A stretch of DNA of 64,000 bases from Enoplolaimus lenunculus (Eukaryota > Nematoda > Enoplea > Enoplida > Thoracostomopsidae): NCBI GenBank assembly GCA_030248215.1, contig JASANG010002079.1, forward strand, positions 124,001 through 188,000, written 5' to 3'. Below the pieces are notes generated by a model. It saw only the letters and a program-made list of their open reading frames with translations, ran no database searches and was not told where the DNA came from. The number at the start of each line of letters is the position of its first letter. Position 1 is the first letter of the stretch. Both the position numbers and the translations under genes were made by a program. Of the stretch, positions 55,729 to 64,000 are shown piece by piece.

Positions 55729-56756
55729 TATTAATTTTTACAAAACATTTGGCATTGCAAAATACTGATAAATTTCAATGTTTTCTCTGTAGAGTATTTC
55801 GTCTCTGGTAAACCTACAATGTGAGTGGCGAGCTTGACGCTGCCAGAGCCGGTCATAATATATTAAACCTGTAACAAAATATACTGTTTGATAAAAAATT
55901 TTGTTATCTTACTGACTCGTTGAACAGTAACGAATTATACCAGCCTGTCTAGTCTTGCTATGAACGGTTATCTTGAGTCTAGTCGGATTCTGCGTTGATT
56001 CATGCCTATTGGGATATTCAGTTAATGATTTAGTACAGTTCTTAAATATGATCAGCTTTATTGCTTAGCTCGCGTACATTGATAACCACACCAGGAAGTG
56101 AGACAGCGTGCAACCAAAAACAAAAAACAAACCGCAATTAAGTCAACTAAATACAGGCAATAATATAGTTTTTTAAGGTATCGAGATACGGCGATGCGAT
56201 ATTGCTCGTCAAACTTCGCTATACGAAGTTAAATTTTAAAATTTACTACATGCTGATTGAATTAGCGGGACGTTTGAAAATATGATCAAGTTCATATCAA
56301 GGTTAACATTCATTTTAACTTGAAGTATGCTTAATTCAATTATACTTCATTTTCAATTTCATATTTTGAATTTATTAATTTACTGCTGTCGAGTGTTGCT
56401 TATTCAGTAATATAGTCAGGTCTAATTTTTCACTGATGTGATTCGAGTGTGTTGCAGGGCAGATGTTCACATATATTAAAGTTACATGGGTGGTTTGTTG
56501 CGGCTCATTTTACCTGATTTGAAACTTTTATACTTCAATATCCGTTTTCCGTTTCCTTTTCCGTTTTCGCTACCGTTATGTTTGCTTTCCGTTTACACCC
56601 TGCGAAAAACACATGGTTTTGTATTATGCTTTGAATTGACCATGTGGCTAAGCTTGTGAACTAAGTTAAATTTTCACAGCCGCATCGGTTAGTAAGCTAT
56701 ACTCATAAGCTTACCGAAGCAGATTTTGGCCGCAGCAACTTTTTTGTATACTAAAC

Positions 56757-56930
56757 GTCAGGGTGCAACCTGAATCTCGGATCCGGTAGGGAAATCCGGT
56801 ATTTTTCACTATTCGGTTGCGGTAAAATTTTTTCTCATTCGAAAATTTAAGGAAAAATGACATATTATTGTAACTTATTTTTCCAAAATTGTCTGAGCGT
56901 GTAATGCCAAAATTGTCAATTTTTGTCATA
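56757..56930. repeat. CCGGTA-rich dispersed element
   Basis: Starts CAGGGTGCAACCTGAATCTC and continues with GGTAGGGAAATCCGG and TCATTCGAAAATTTAAGG, matching 43745-43930 in order. Right end not fixed. Confidence 0.5.
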
Positions 56931-57092
56931 CAGTATAATTGATCATACGTTTCCAGCTGCTGCATTTGTTTCAGGATTTTGGCATCCTAAGTGGTGTGTT
57001 TACACCGTTTACAGACGAAATAATGAAAGTTCAAAGATAATGTAGACTAAAGGAAATTTCAAATAAATGTAAATACAAGTATTTGAAGCACA

Positions 57093-60000
57093 ATGGTGAT
57101 CCAAATTGTGATGTGTGTTGTTGGTTGTTTAATCTTTGCTTCAACATTTGCGACCGGTAAGAATTTTACATGAATACGTGTTTGATATTAATTATATCTC
57201 GTGCCAGTAATTTAGAGATTATTGCGCAAAATTGCGTCCGTCATTAATGGAAGAAAACAAAGTTTGTGAAACTAATTTTCAAATTGAAACAAAATGCTGG
57301 ACTGATTTTACAGTCTTGTTCGGAAAGTTTTGGGATTTTGATTCGTCATAACCACTTCTGACGGTTATTCTAGTTTAAAATTTGGATTTCCGGAAATTTC
57401 AATTTCGAAAAAGATAGCAAGATTATAGAAAATAGAATTTTTTAAAAATTCACTCGATCATAAAACACTAAGCGTAGAAAACGATGAAAGCGATTGCTTG
57501 TACTAGTTGTGAATTTTAAACAATTTGTTAATTTTTCAATCTTTACTCTTAAATAATTTTTAGTATTAACTGATTATACTTTAGGTCGACCGATTTTAAT
57601 TGTTAATGCTTCTTTATACTTTATGTTTGTCATATACCTACCTAAAACAGTGTTGGAGAAATTTGTATTATGCATGCAGCAGTAATTATGATATCTCCTG
57701 CGGTACATATTTGTACGGTGAGAGAAAGTACAATTTGCGATTTTTATTCAAATGATGAAAATGTATTAATGGTGCAAAAACCTTGCTTTTATTTCAGATG
57801 TGTTGTTCGGTTGTGGGCCAAATGAGCGCTGGCAAAACTGTCGACATTGTGATCACACCTGTTTAGGTCCACCACAACAATGCTTCACTGAATGTTACCG
57901 CGGTTGCAGTTGTGAACCGGGATTTGTGCGCGTATTTTGGCCGCGATATTCGTGTGTATCTCCATACGAATGTGTGAGTACAAAGACTAAATTAACCGGT
58001 AAGCGAAAAATAAGGGTAACGCGATTTGGCTTACGATTGGCTGAAAATGGAAAATTAACGGTGCTTTGTGTAAACATTGTAATACTAATCGGCGCGAAAA
58101 AATCTTCGGCGGCACTTTAGTTTTTAAACAACGACGACAATTTTTGTAGATTTGCTGAACTACCGTGATGATTTAAATAAAGTTAATAATAGTCTAGCTA
58201 TTATTCTCAGTTTGCATGCTATGATCAATTAGTATTTATTGCGTTATATAATAGTTTGTGGTATAGCAATTTCTGTTAGTAATTTGCGATTTGCCCTCGT
58301 TTTGTCATGGTGCATTTATCTATTGAAAAGCTAATCGTTTCTTTTAACAGCTTGCCAGAAAAACGAAGAATTCAGAGAAAGCGGTTCATGCGATCGTGAA
58401 TGCTTTGATCTACAAACGCCATGCGTCACTAACCATGAACCCGGATGCTATTGCAAGCCTGGTTTTGTTCGTCGTACCAAATTTGGCGGACCCTGCATTT
58501 CGCTTGGCGACTGTCCACTCGCCCTTAGTAAGTTGCATTGGCGACACTACGCCTCCAGAGGCCTTTTTTATGACTCACTAAGGTTCCCATAGTTATACCG
58601 AAACGCTTGTATGATCCACCGAAGCTTATTCTGATACTCTGTAACACCCGATGTCCTCTACCGAGATTTTATTCTCGATATTAATTTGTTCAGTGTCTCC
58701 CTCGCAAAAACTATTTCGCACGCTGCTGCAAATTAACCCTTGCGAAAAATATCTGCTGGTCTGGATTTTAACCACCAACAATATAGTCCAATTGGTACAT
58801 TTGGATACAGTTTCTTTTTATTTACAAAAAAATATCTGACAACAACGCTTCAGTGCATATAATAGACCGTTTATAGCAAAAGTCAACAGTTTCGCAAATA
58901 CTAAAGCTATGTCCATTTATTAAATCCGTCAAGTTTTGAATTCCTGTGTTCACAAATTCGAAATCGTCTTCAAGTCAAATCATAAACGGGCGTCAACGTG
59001 TATATCGTGCTAGTTTTAATCTCATTAGACAGAAAACGTCTAATTTGGGGTCTGGATTGCAACTAATTCTATGCCAGTTAGTTATCCTAATAAGATTATC
59101 TGCCTACAAAATTTAAACAATTACAGGCTGCCCTGACAATGAACGCTGGTCGCCGTGTGCGAACTGTGACGAGCGTAAATGTACACAACCTCACGCTCCA
59201 GCACGTTGTCGTAGCGATGGCGTGTGTCGTGCAGCGTGCGTTTGTGCACCAGGATTTGTTCGAGACGATGAAATCGTGATCACATCGAAATCGCAATCGT
59301 TCAAATGTATTCCAGAAACACGCTGCCAAACAACTCCAAGTAAAACACTGTTCTAAACTCTACTTTACTGACCATAAGTGTTTAGACATTTAAATTTTTC
59401 TGCGTTGTTTGATCATGTATGCTGCAATGACCATGTTAAATCGAATAGTAGAAAAAGTTTGTTCTCGGTATATCTATATATTTAAAGCTGGAATACCGCA
59501 CATACGTATTTTGGGCAAGTTTAAACCATACTTTGTTTACAATAGTTTTATGGCACATAGACGGGATTGTTGTATAATTAGAAAATTTGGATACAGATTT
59601 TATTTTATTCGCTAACACTTTTACGCATTGCACAAAGTTGGATGACTAGTTCATTTTAAGTGCAATACTACAAGGTACTACAGGAAACTTAAGAAATGCT
59701 AAAAGTCCAGAAGATTGCAGTATTTGACAGTACTAGTTACGGACAGCTCATATATGAACCCCCTTTTTAATGATATATTGAACTGCATGGCAAAAGTCAT
59801 TCGTACCACAAAAACTGAAAAACAGAAACTTACAAAATACACTCAACTCTCAAGCCCTTTTTCCTACTAATGTCACATAATACCGTCATGTACATGGTCG
59901 TTTTATATCCGGTCATACGCATTTAATGATCGGCTTTGTATCGTTTCAGCATGTGGAGTTAACGAAGTATACACAAGTTGCCTTGGTTGCACCCTGACAT

Positions 60001-62700
60001 GTTCAAATCCAGTTCCAGTTAATTGCCCTTCAACATGTGTTCCTGGTTGCGAATGCAGACCTGGCATGGTACGAGACAGATTCGGCCGCTGCATGCGATA
60101 TATGGATTGTGCAAAAGTTGAAGATCCGGGTAAACTAAATGTTAAGCAAAATCAAAAAGATGTTTCATTATTTAAAAATCGAGTATTTTTACAGCATCTC
60201 TCGGCATTCTTGAGTATGGTATAGTTTTGACTTTTATGCTGAAGCTGAACGTCTTTGACAATTTTTTTATTTTGTAACTATGGTGGGAGAACGAAACTAT
60301 CAAAATGCAAAAATTTCACAAGATTTAATTCAGGTCACCGCTTCAATTTAAGCCGTAAAATGTTGCATGCTAAACATTTATGCTAATCGTTGCTGAAAAA
60401 CGCCATGCAGTAATGTTTTATATTGAAACTGTACTAACCAGTCGTAGTGGGACTACATTTATTGAGCGAAGCTCAAACACACGTAAGCAATTAAGGTAAT
60501 ATGCAAATTAGTTATTAGCTAACTATTCATTAATCGGTTTTGGAGGTTTGTAAGCAATTTCCTCAGATTCCTCGCACCCAAAAACCCTTCAGCCACCCTA
60601 TAGTTTTTGGAATAATTTAAAAAGTCCTAATTTTGTCTTGTTAATTAAGCTAATATGCAAATTAACTATTAGCTAACTATTGAATTATCGGTGTTGGAGG
60701 TTTGTAAACAATTTATTCAGATTCCTCGCACCCAAAAACCTTCAGTGAACCCTAAAAATTATTGAAATAATTTAAAAAGTCATAGTTTTGCCTTGTTAAT
60801 TAAGCTAATATGCAAATTAGGTATTAGCTAACTATTCAATTATCGGTTTTGGATGTTTGTAAACTATTTATTCAAATTCCATGCACCTAAAAACCTTTTA
60901 GTGCTGAAATTATATTGCTTTTAACCTTAATAATTAGTGAAATATTGTAAAAAGTCCTAATTTAGGCTTATAACCTATACTAATATGCAAATTATGTATT
61001 AGCTAACTGTTTAATCATCGGTTTTGGAGGTTTGTAAACAGTATACGCAGATTCTTCGCACCCAAAAACCTTTTAATGCTAAAATTAGATTGCTTCTAAT
61101 TGTAATAATTAGTGAAATATTATGGAAAGTCCTAATTTAGGATTAATTAATTATGCAAATTAGCCTGTAGCTACTAAACGGCTCGCAACTTTAAAACCCC
61201 AATGCGAGGTTAACACCCCAGGATAATTGGCTTTCAAACAAAAAAAGTTTATCAAAATCGCTTCATCCGTTCCTGAGGTTCTTTTCGGACGGACAAACGG
61301 ACAGACGGACATCCACCTTTCGACCCCCAAGTACAAAACATAAAACGCTTCGCGAAACTGCGAGCTTCGCTCGGAGTTTCGCTTCGCTCAATAATATTAA
61401 TGTATGATAACGGTTATCACTACCTGATTCCGGTAGGAAGTACGCTACCACATTTTCAAATTCAACTTTTTTATTTCTGGCTGCACGTTGCCTGTATACT
61501 TGCTCACATCAAAATTATAGTTCATAAAAATCGTGAGTATATATTGTCACTTTTTTGCTTAAACTAAATTACGTTTTGTACTGCATTTTGGTTGAGTTAT
61601 ATATATTTATAGGAGTTCTGTCACATGGAATTATACTAATCACAGGTAAGTATGAAGAATTTGGTTGTTTTGATAGTTATGCACTGATCTTACTCTATGG
61701 CACTGCCGCAGAAAACGTCCCGCCCCTAATCTTTTCATGGGACCATATAATCGTGGCTTTAATACTTAACATTTAAAGTCAATATCACTGCCAGTATGCA
61801 GTATGATCTACACGTGTAAAGCTAAGGCGTGAATTTTAGTTGATTTCAGCTGATTTATGAGTTTCAGAACCGCAACGGTGTCCACTCAATAGCGAGTGGA
61901 AGCAATGTGGATCCGCGTGTCCAAGAACGTGCAGACAGCGTGCTCCAAATTGCATGCACTCGTGCAGTCCAGGATGCTACTGTAAATCCGCTTATGTATT
62001 AGGACCGTACGGATTTTGCATTTTACCACATGATTGTCCTGAAGGTTAGTTGTTCCGTTGAAAATTACTAGCAATTGCTGGGTTACAAAATTTTTACGTA
62101 GAACTTAATCGAAAAAAGCGTTAATTTCAGGCAGCGCATTACCAGCAAAGAACCCCAACGGTTTCGTCAGAATCAAACTGTGCGCTCAGGCGGGTACACA
62201 GGATTTTCAATTACAAGGAGTGGCTGCAGTAAAGGTTGGGTTTGAAAAACTTCGCGAGCGATGCGAGCGGAAAACTTGCCAATAAATCCTTGTAAGCGAA
62301 GCGAGCAGGAAGCTAAGCTTAATATTAGCATTAAATTCTTTTGCAATATATTATAGTCGCAAAACGTTTATTTGTTCATGGGTTTGGGTGTCCTGGATCC
62401 CCTCGCTTTTTTGCCACATATTTGAGTGCGCTACTAACCTGTTCCAAACTGGTTGCGTTCAGTAACTTACGTACCTATCTTACTTTTTAATATAATGAAT
62501 TTTATTTTTAATATTATGTGGTTTTATTTACAGATGAAATCAACAGCAACACAATATCTGTTGTGATTGATCGATGCAACGCAACAAACGACAAATATCC
62601 TGAATTTTGTGAAAATGTTCGACGGGCGTACGGAACGTACGCCTGCGAATTCAAAGGCGTCAGATCTGATTGTCAATTAACTTGCTGCATGGCTATGTAA
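57093..62700 (+). CDS. Secreted five-TIL-domain protease inhibitor-like
   Basis: Exons: 57093-57156, 57798-57998, 58351-58527, 59127-59339, 59950-60129, 61613-61645, 61868-62044, 62131-62193, 62534-62700; 424 aa. Exon 1 is a hydrophobic signal peptide ending FASTFAT. Exons 2, 3, 4, 5 and 7 each encode one trypsin-inhibitor-like (TIL) domain with the usual CxCxPGFVR core (CSCEPGFVR, CYCKPGFVR, CVCAPGFVR, CECRPGMVR, CYCKSAYVL). Domains 1, 3, 4 and 5 have all ten cysteines; domain 2 has eight. Exon 6 is a 33-nt hydrophobic microexon, and exons 8-9 give a different C-terminal module with six cysteines (from DRCNATND to LTCC), ShK-like at best. Every intron is phase 1, so modules can be added or skipped without shifting frame. 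TIL proteins usually block serine proteases, but the reactive-site residues here do not predict a target. Expressed outside the cell by inference. Confidence 0.88.
57798..58120 (+). other. Alternative last exon: one-TIL short isoform
   Basis: If the donor at 57999 is not used, exon 2 stays open for 40 more codons, adding a basic stretch (KRKIRVTRFGLRL) and then a hydrophobic segment (LTVLCVNIVILIGAKKSSAAL begins within it) before the stop at 58118-58120. An AATAAA lies 56 nt later. The product would be a single TIL domain with a hydrophobic C-terminus that might anchor it to membrane. Inference from sequence only; the donor GTAAGC is good, so the spliced form is expected too. Confidence 0.4.
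58176..58181 (+). promoter_or_regulatory. AATAAA inside TIL intron 2
   Basis: A canonical poly(A) signal 56 nt after the stop of the read-through frame from exon 2, in intron 2 of the TIL gene. It would allow early 3'-end formation. Confidence 0.4.
59465..59640. repeat. Old dispersed repeat shared with 21770-21950
   Basis: Common words in order: TCTATATATT, AGCTGGAATNCC, CACATACGTATT, TGGGCAA, TTTATTCGCTAA-type and TTGCACAAAG-type. In TIL intron 4. No ends or coding capacity identified. Confidence 0.4.
60436..61392. mobile_element. Composite ATGCAAAT repeat element, copy 2
   Basis: Opens ACCAGTCGTAGTGGGACTAC, then ATTGAGCGAAGC, whose inverse GCTTCGCTCAAT closes the element: a 12-bp inverted repeat. 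Between are five degenerate units of 150-175 bp with ATGCAAATTA near 60500, 60652, 60809, 60979 and 61152, then the same tail as copy 1 (AAACGCTTCGCGAAACTGCG). It occupies the intron before the 33-nt TIL microexon. Confidence 0.8.
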
Positions 62701-64000
62701 CATTTTGATATAGAAAACAGCTTCTACTCTTGGTGCTAGTCTAAGTACAGTACATCGAGCGCCGAGGGCAGACGCGCCATAATACTTTGATCACTGTTGC
62801 AAATAGACCCTGTCAAGAGTAAACTTGTAATAAGTTGTCAATGTGACACATTGAGCACTATTTTTAATTACACGTACATAAAGACAGGGCTGGAGCAGCC
62901 ACCCCCCATACCCCTCACTTGGGGGCCCCTAAAGGGGCCCCCCTAATCGGTTGAAACACAAACCGCTTAAGTTTTAAAATGCGTCTGGCTACTCAGTCGC
63001 TTCGCTCGCGAGTTTAGAGGCCCCCACCCTGGAATTTGGGGGAAGCCCCCCACCCATGCCTGCTCCGGCATTGCATAAAGAATTGCTTAGGGAACCAGGG
63101 GCTGCAGTTGCGCCATATTGCACATACCTGACGGTGCCCATGGTGCTGAAGTGATTGGCACGAAAGTCTATTATAGTTGTGCACTTGGTTGACATTGTAT
63201 AGCTTTTATACAATGCATAATGTATTTCACTCAGGGTTGTTAGCAAAAAAATTACCGGAAAAAATGGTTTTTTTCTATTTTTTTACAGTTTCCGAGGGGG
63301 TGGAAACAATGAAAAAATGAAAAAGATTAAATGATTCTTAAATGTAATTTGCAACTAAATATGATATAAAAATAACGTTTTTAGATGACATGTAACTAAT
63401 GTAGCACTTTAACAGTGAACGTGTGTATATATCCACCAGGACATATTATATTTCCGGAAAGAGCGAAAATTTCAGCATATGAATATATATAAATGAATTT
63501 CAGAATTGAAGCTTTGCCACGAGATTTAATATAACACTACATATGCATCTTGCCCGGTTCGCTCACCTGGTTTTCCCGTCAGTGAGGCCAAAGTCAGGGC
63601 GCTCAAAATGGAAAGCTAGCCTTTACCGTATAATTTTCGACAAATCTGCAGCAATTGAGAGGCTTTGATATCAGAAAAACCCCAAAAGTGTTTAGGGATT
63701 TTATGTATACTTACAAAAACAAGTGACTTGTGTAGCTCGCTCCACTCATGAGTTTCCGATGTTCTGATGACCTCTCCCAATTCTTTCACGCCCAAACTCA
63801 AATTTTCAAAACATTTAAATTTTTAACCCCTTCTCACATTGAGTTGCCTGTAGGCAACTAAGCGCAGTGTATATACGTTAGGTAATGTATACCGCACCGT
63901 GTTTAACAATTGCAACACGTATACATTGTACTAAATCACTATAAGACGTGAGAGCCCCCTCGGGCTCTAGCGTCAAGTTCCTATAGCTGAGTGGTGATGG
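62701..64000. other. Repeat-rich 3' flank of the TIL gene
   Basis: Holds the TIL 3' UTR (no clear AATAAA found close by), a CCCC/GGGG-rich hAT-like element at 62885-63075, a partial arm of the 55220 foldback family at about 63640-63830, and at the very edge (63980-64000) TATAGCTGAGTGGTGATGG, an A-box-like word that may start another tRNA-derived SINE. No gene seen. Confidence 0.5.
62885..63075. mobile_element. C/G-rich inverted-repeat element
   Basis: Left end CAGGGCTGGAGCAGCCACCC and right end GCCTGCTCCGGCATTG are partly inverted copies. The interior has CTTGGGGGCCCCTAAAGGGG and a matching GAGGCCCCCACCC arm, plus GTCGCTTCGCTCGCGAG. hAT-like MITE by its CAGGGCTGGAGCAG terminus; target duplication not seen. 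Confidence 0.5.

Larger units (their letters stand above)
49773..57092. other. Repeat-rich intergenic region
   Basis: About 7.3 kb between the divergent TXNRD and TIL genes, so it contains both promoters. Visible content: tRNA-like SINE head (50016-50090), possible microprotein (51019-51240), TA-flanked foldback (52001-52148), two TTTGGGAAAT minisatellites (53030-53440, 53815-54012), a TTAGGC-type fragment (53630-53765), a long foldback (55220-55728) and a CCGGTA element (56757-56930). Nothing else coding was recognised. Confidence 0.5.

Overview
This is eukaryotic, intron-rich, AT-rich animal DNA. The exons below were joined by hand from splice sites, reading phase and protein similarity. 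It is most likely a nematode. (TTAGGC)n-type hexamers, the nematode telomere unit, are scattered inside a dispersed repeat; most acceptors are TTTCAG-like; and the genes are a nematode-style Sec-thioredoxin reductase, a DGK-theta/DGK-1 type kinase and a multi-TIL inhibitor. METTL14 is missing from Caenorhabditis, so an early-branching (Enoplea-like) nematode or a close outgroup is more likely than a Caenorhabditis relative. The taxon is inference.

Layout: 1-1274 upstream sequence; 1275-18829 (+) diacylglycerol kinase theta, 22 exons, about 1004 aa; 18830-22142 convergent intergenic DNA; 22143-26793 (-) 3' part of an unrecognised single-pass membrane protein gene; 28709-30166 (-) intronless divergent seven-helix receptor; 30167-35108 repeat-rich intergenic DNA; 35109-38739 (-) METTL14, 8 exons, 585 aa; 40485-49772 (-) thioredoxin reductase, 16 exons, 655 aa, with an in-frame TGA for selenocysteine and a SECIS hairpin at 40025-40092; 49773-57092 repeat-rich intergenic DNA; 57093-62700 (+) secreted five-TIL-domain inhibitor, 9 exons, 424 aa; 62701-64000 repeats.

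The genes do not form a pathway. They are unrelated housekeeping and signalling genes: lipid second messenger (DGK), m6A RNA methylation (METTL14), redox (thioredoxin reductase), secreted protease control (TIL). Introns and intergenic DNA are full of short non-autonomous DNA elements: hAT-like MITEs with 8-bp target duplications, a TA-flanked foldback, GC-rich foldbacks, a MITE family carrying telomere-like hexamers, a 6 x 91-bp satellite, a 36-bp minisatellite and tRNA-like SINE heads. I recognised no reverse transcriptase, integrase, capsid or envelope gene.

The most interesting points are the complete Sec-TGA plus SECIS pair, an upstream exon that would give the same reductase a mitochondrial presequence, an apparent short isoform of the TIL gene made by reading into intron 2 with its own poly(A) signal, and the telomere-hexamer MITE family.
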